A stretch of DNA of 64,000 bases, taken from the NCBI RefSeq assembly GCF_047528295.1, contig NZ_CP180001.1:1674001-1738000 (forward strand). Direction: 5' to 3'. A program made the translations under genes and the position numbers. A model generated the notes under the pieces. That model saw only the letters and a list, made by a program, of their open reading frames with translations. It was not told the origin of the DNA and searched no databases. The DNA comes from Peptacetobacter sp900550335 (lineage in GTDB: Bacteria; Bacillota; Clostridia; Peptostreptococcales; Peptostreptococcaceae). This document shows positions 63,828 to 64,000 of the stretch, piece by piece (the stretch's first letter is position 1; every line of letters starts with the position of its first letter).

Positions 63828-64000
63828 AGTTAACTCCCTTTCCTCAATATAAATACTGGGTTAAAAATAAAAATACCCAAATTGAATAAAATTTAAACAT
63901 ATTTGTAAAATTTATAATTTTAAAGTTTACATAACAATATTATGTTACTTAATTTTAAAGAAATAAAAAAACACCTCGAAAAACGACCTTTTAAAATCGT

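Overview
This window is AT-rich DNA from an anaerobic, low-GC Gram-positive bacterium, most likely a member of the Peptostreptococcaceae (the family of Clostridioides difficile). The evidence is the gene order mutS-mutL-miaA-hfq-ynbB with lexA further along, three secreted proteins carrying cell-wall-binding repeat 2 (CWB2) triplets, an anaerobic ribonucleotide reductase, a ferredoxin-rich gene set, and strong AGGAGG ribosome-binding sites. The exact genus cannot be fixed from the sequence alone.

Layout. 0-2 kb: a membrane protein and a polyferredoxin, both leftward. 2.2-9.9 kb: mismatch repair and RNA-metabolism operon (mutS, mutL, miaA, hfq, ynbB-like). 10.2-11.9 kb: a Crp/Fnr regulator with a ferredoxin and a NapH-like membrane protein, with two palindromes in the promoter region. 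12-16.2 kb: a short terminated transcript with a (TACA)9 repeat, then two related CWB2 surface proteins. 16.5-27.4 kb: housekeeping and transport genes (M20 dipeptidase, osmoprotectant ABC system, MATE, YbaK-type deacylase, DUF554, nrdDG). 27.8-35.4 kb: a 1941-residue M60-type metalloprotease carrying a dockerin, followed directly by a CWB2 protein with a cohesin-like domain. This pair looks like an enzyme and its wall-anchored receptor. 35.7-40.8 kb: a ComEC-like metallo-beta-lactamase lipoprotein, lexA, a tyrosine recombinase, a zinc-ribbon protein and a flavin reductase. 41.4-52.4 kb: an accessory region with a 26-residue peptide gene, a probable selenocysteine-containing [2Fe-2S] protein, a two-gene system matching the DdmDE plasmid-elimination architecture (helicase-nuclease plus Argonaute-like protein), decayed mcrB/mcrC fragments, and a single-chain type IIG restriction-modification enzyme. 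52.5-64 kb: a FakA C-terminal-like protein, HAD phosphatases, a large ABC transporter, an ABC-F protein behind an attenuator-like leader, a 5'-nucleotidase-like phosphoesterase, a membrane protein and an HD hydrolase.

The most unusual signal is a family of five long hairpins placed just after stop codons (near 1.3, 10.0, 24.2, 54.0 and 60.5 kb). All share a core that reads CTCCAGGCTTC ... TTCCAGATTGTCG in the sense of the adjacent gene. The long outer arms differ from copy to copy, yet each pairs with itself. The distal arm is an inverted copy of the neighbouring gene's own 3' end and in at least three copies reaches or passes the stop codon. I know of no described element with this design.

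All calls come from reading the sequence and the translations; no database search was possible.
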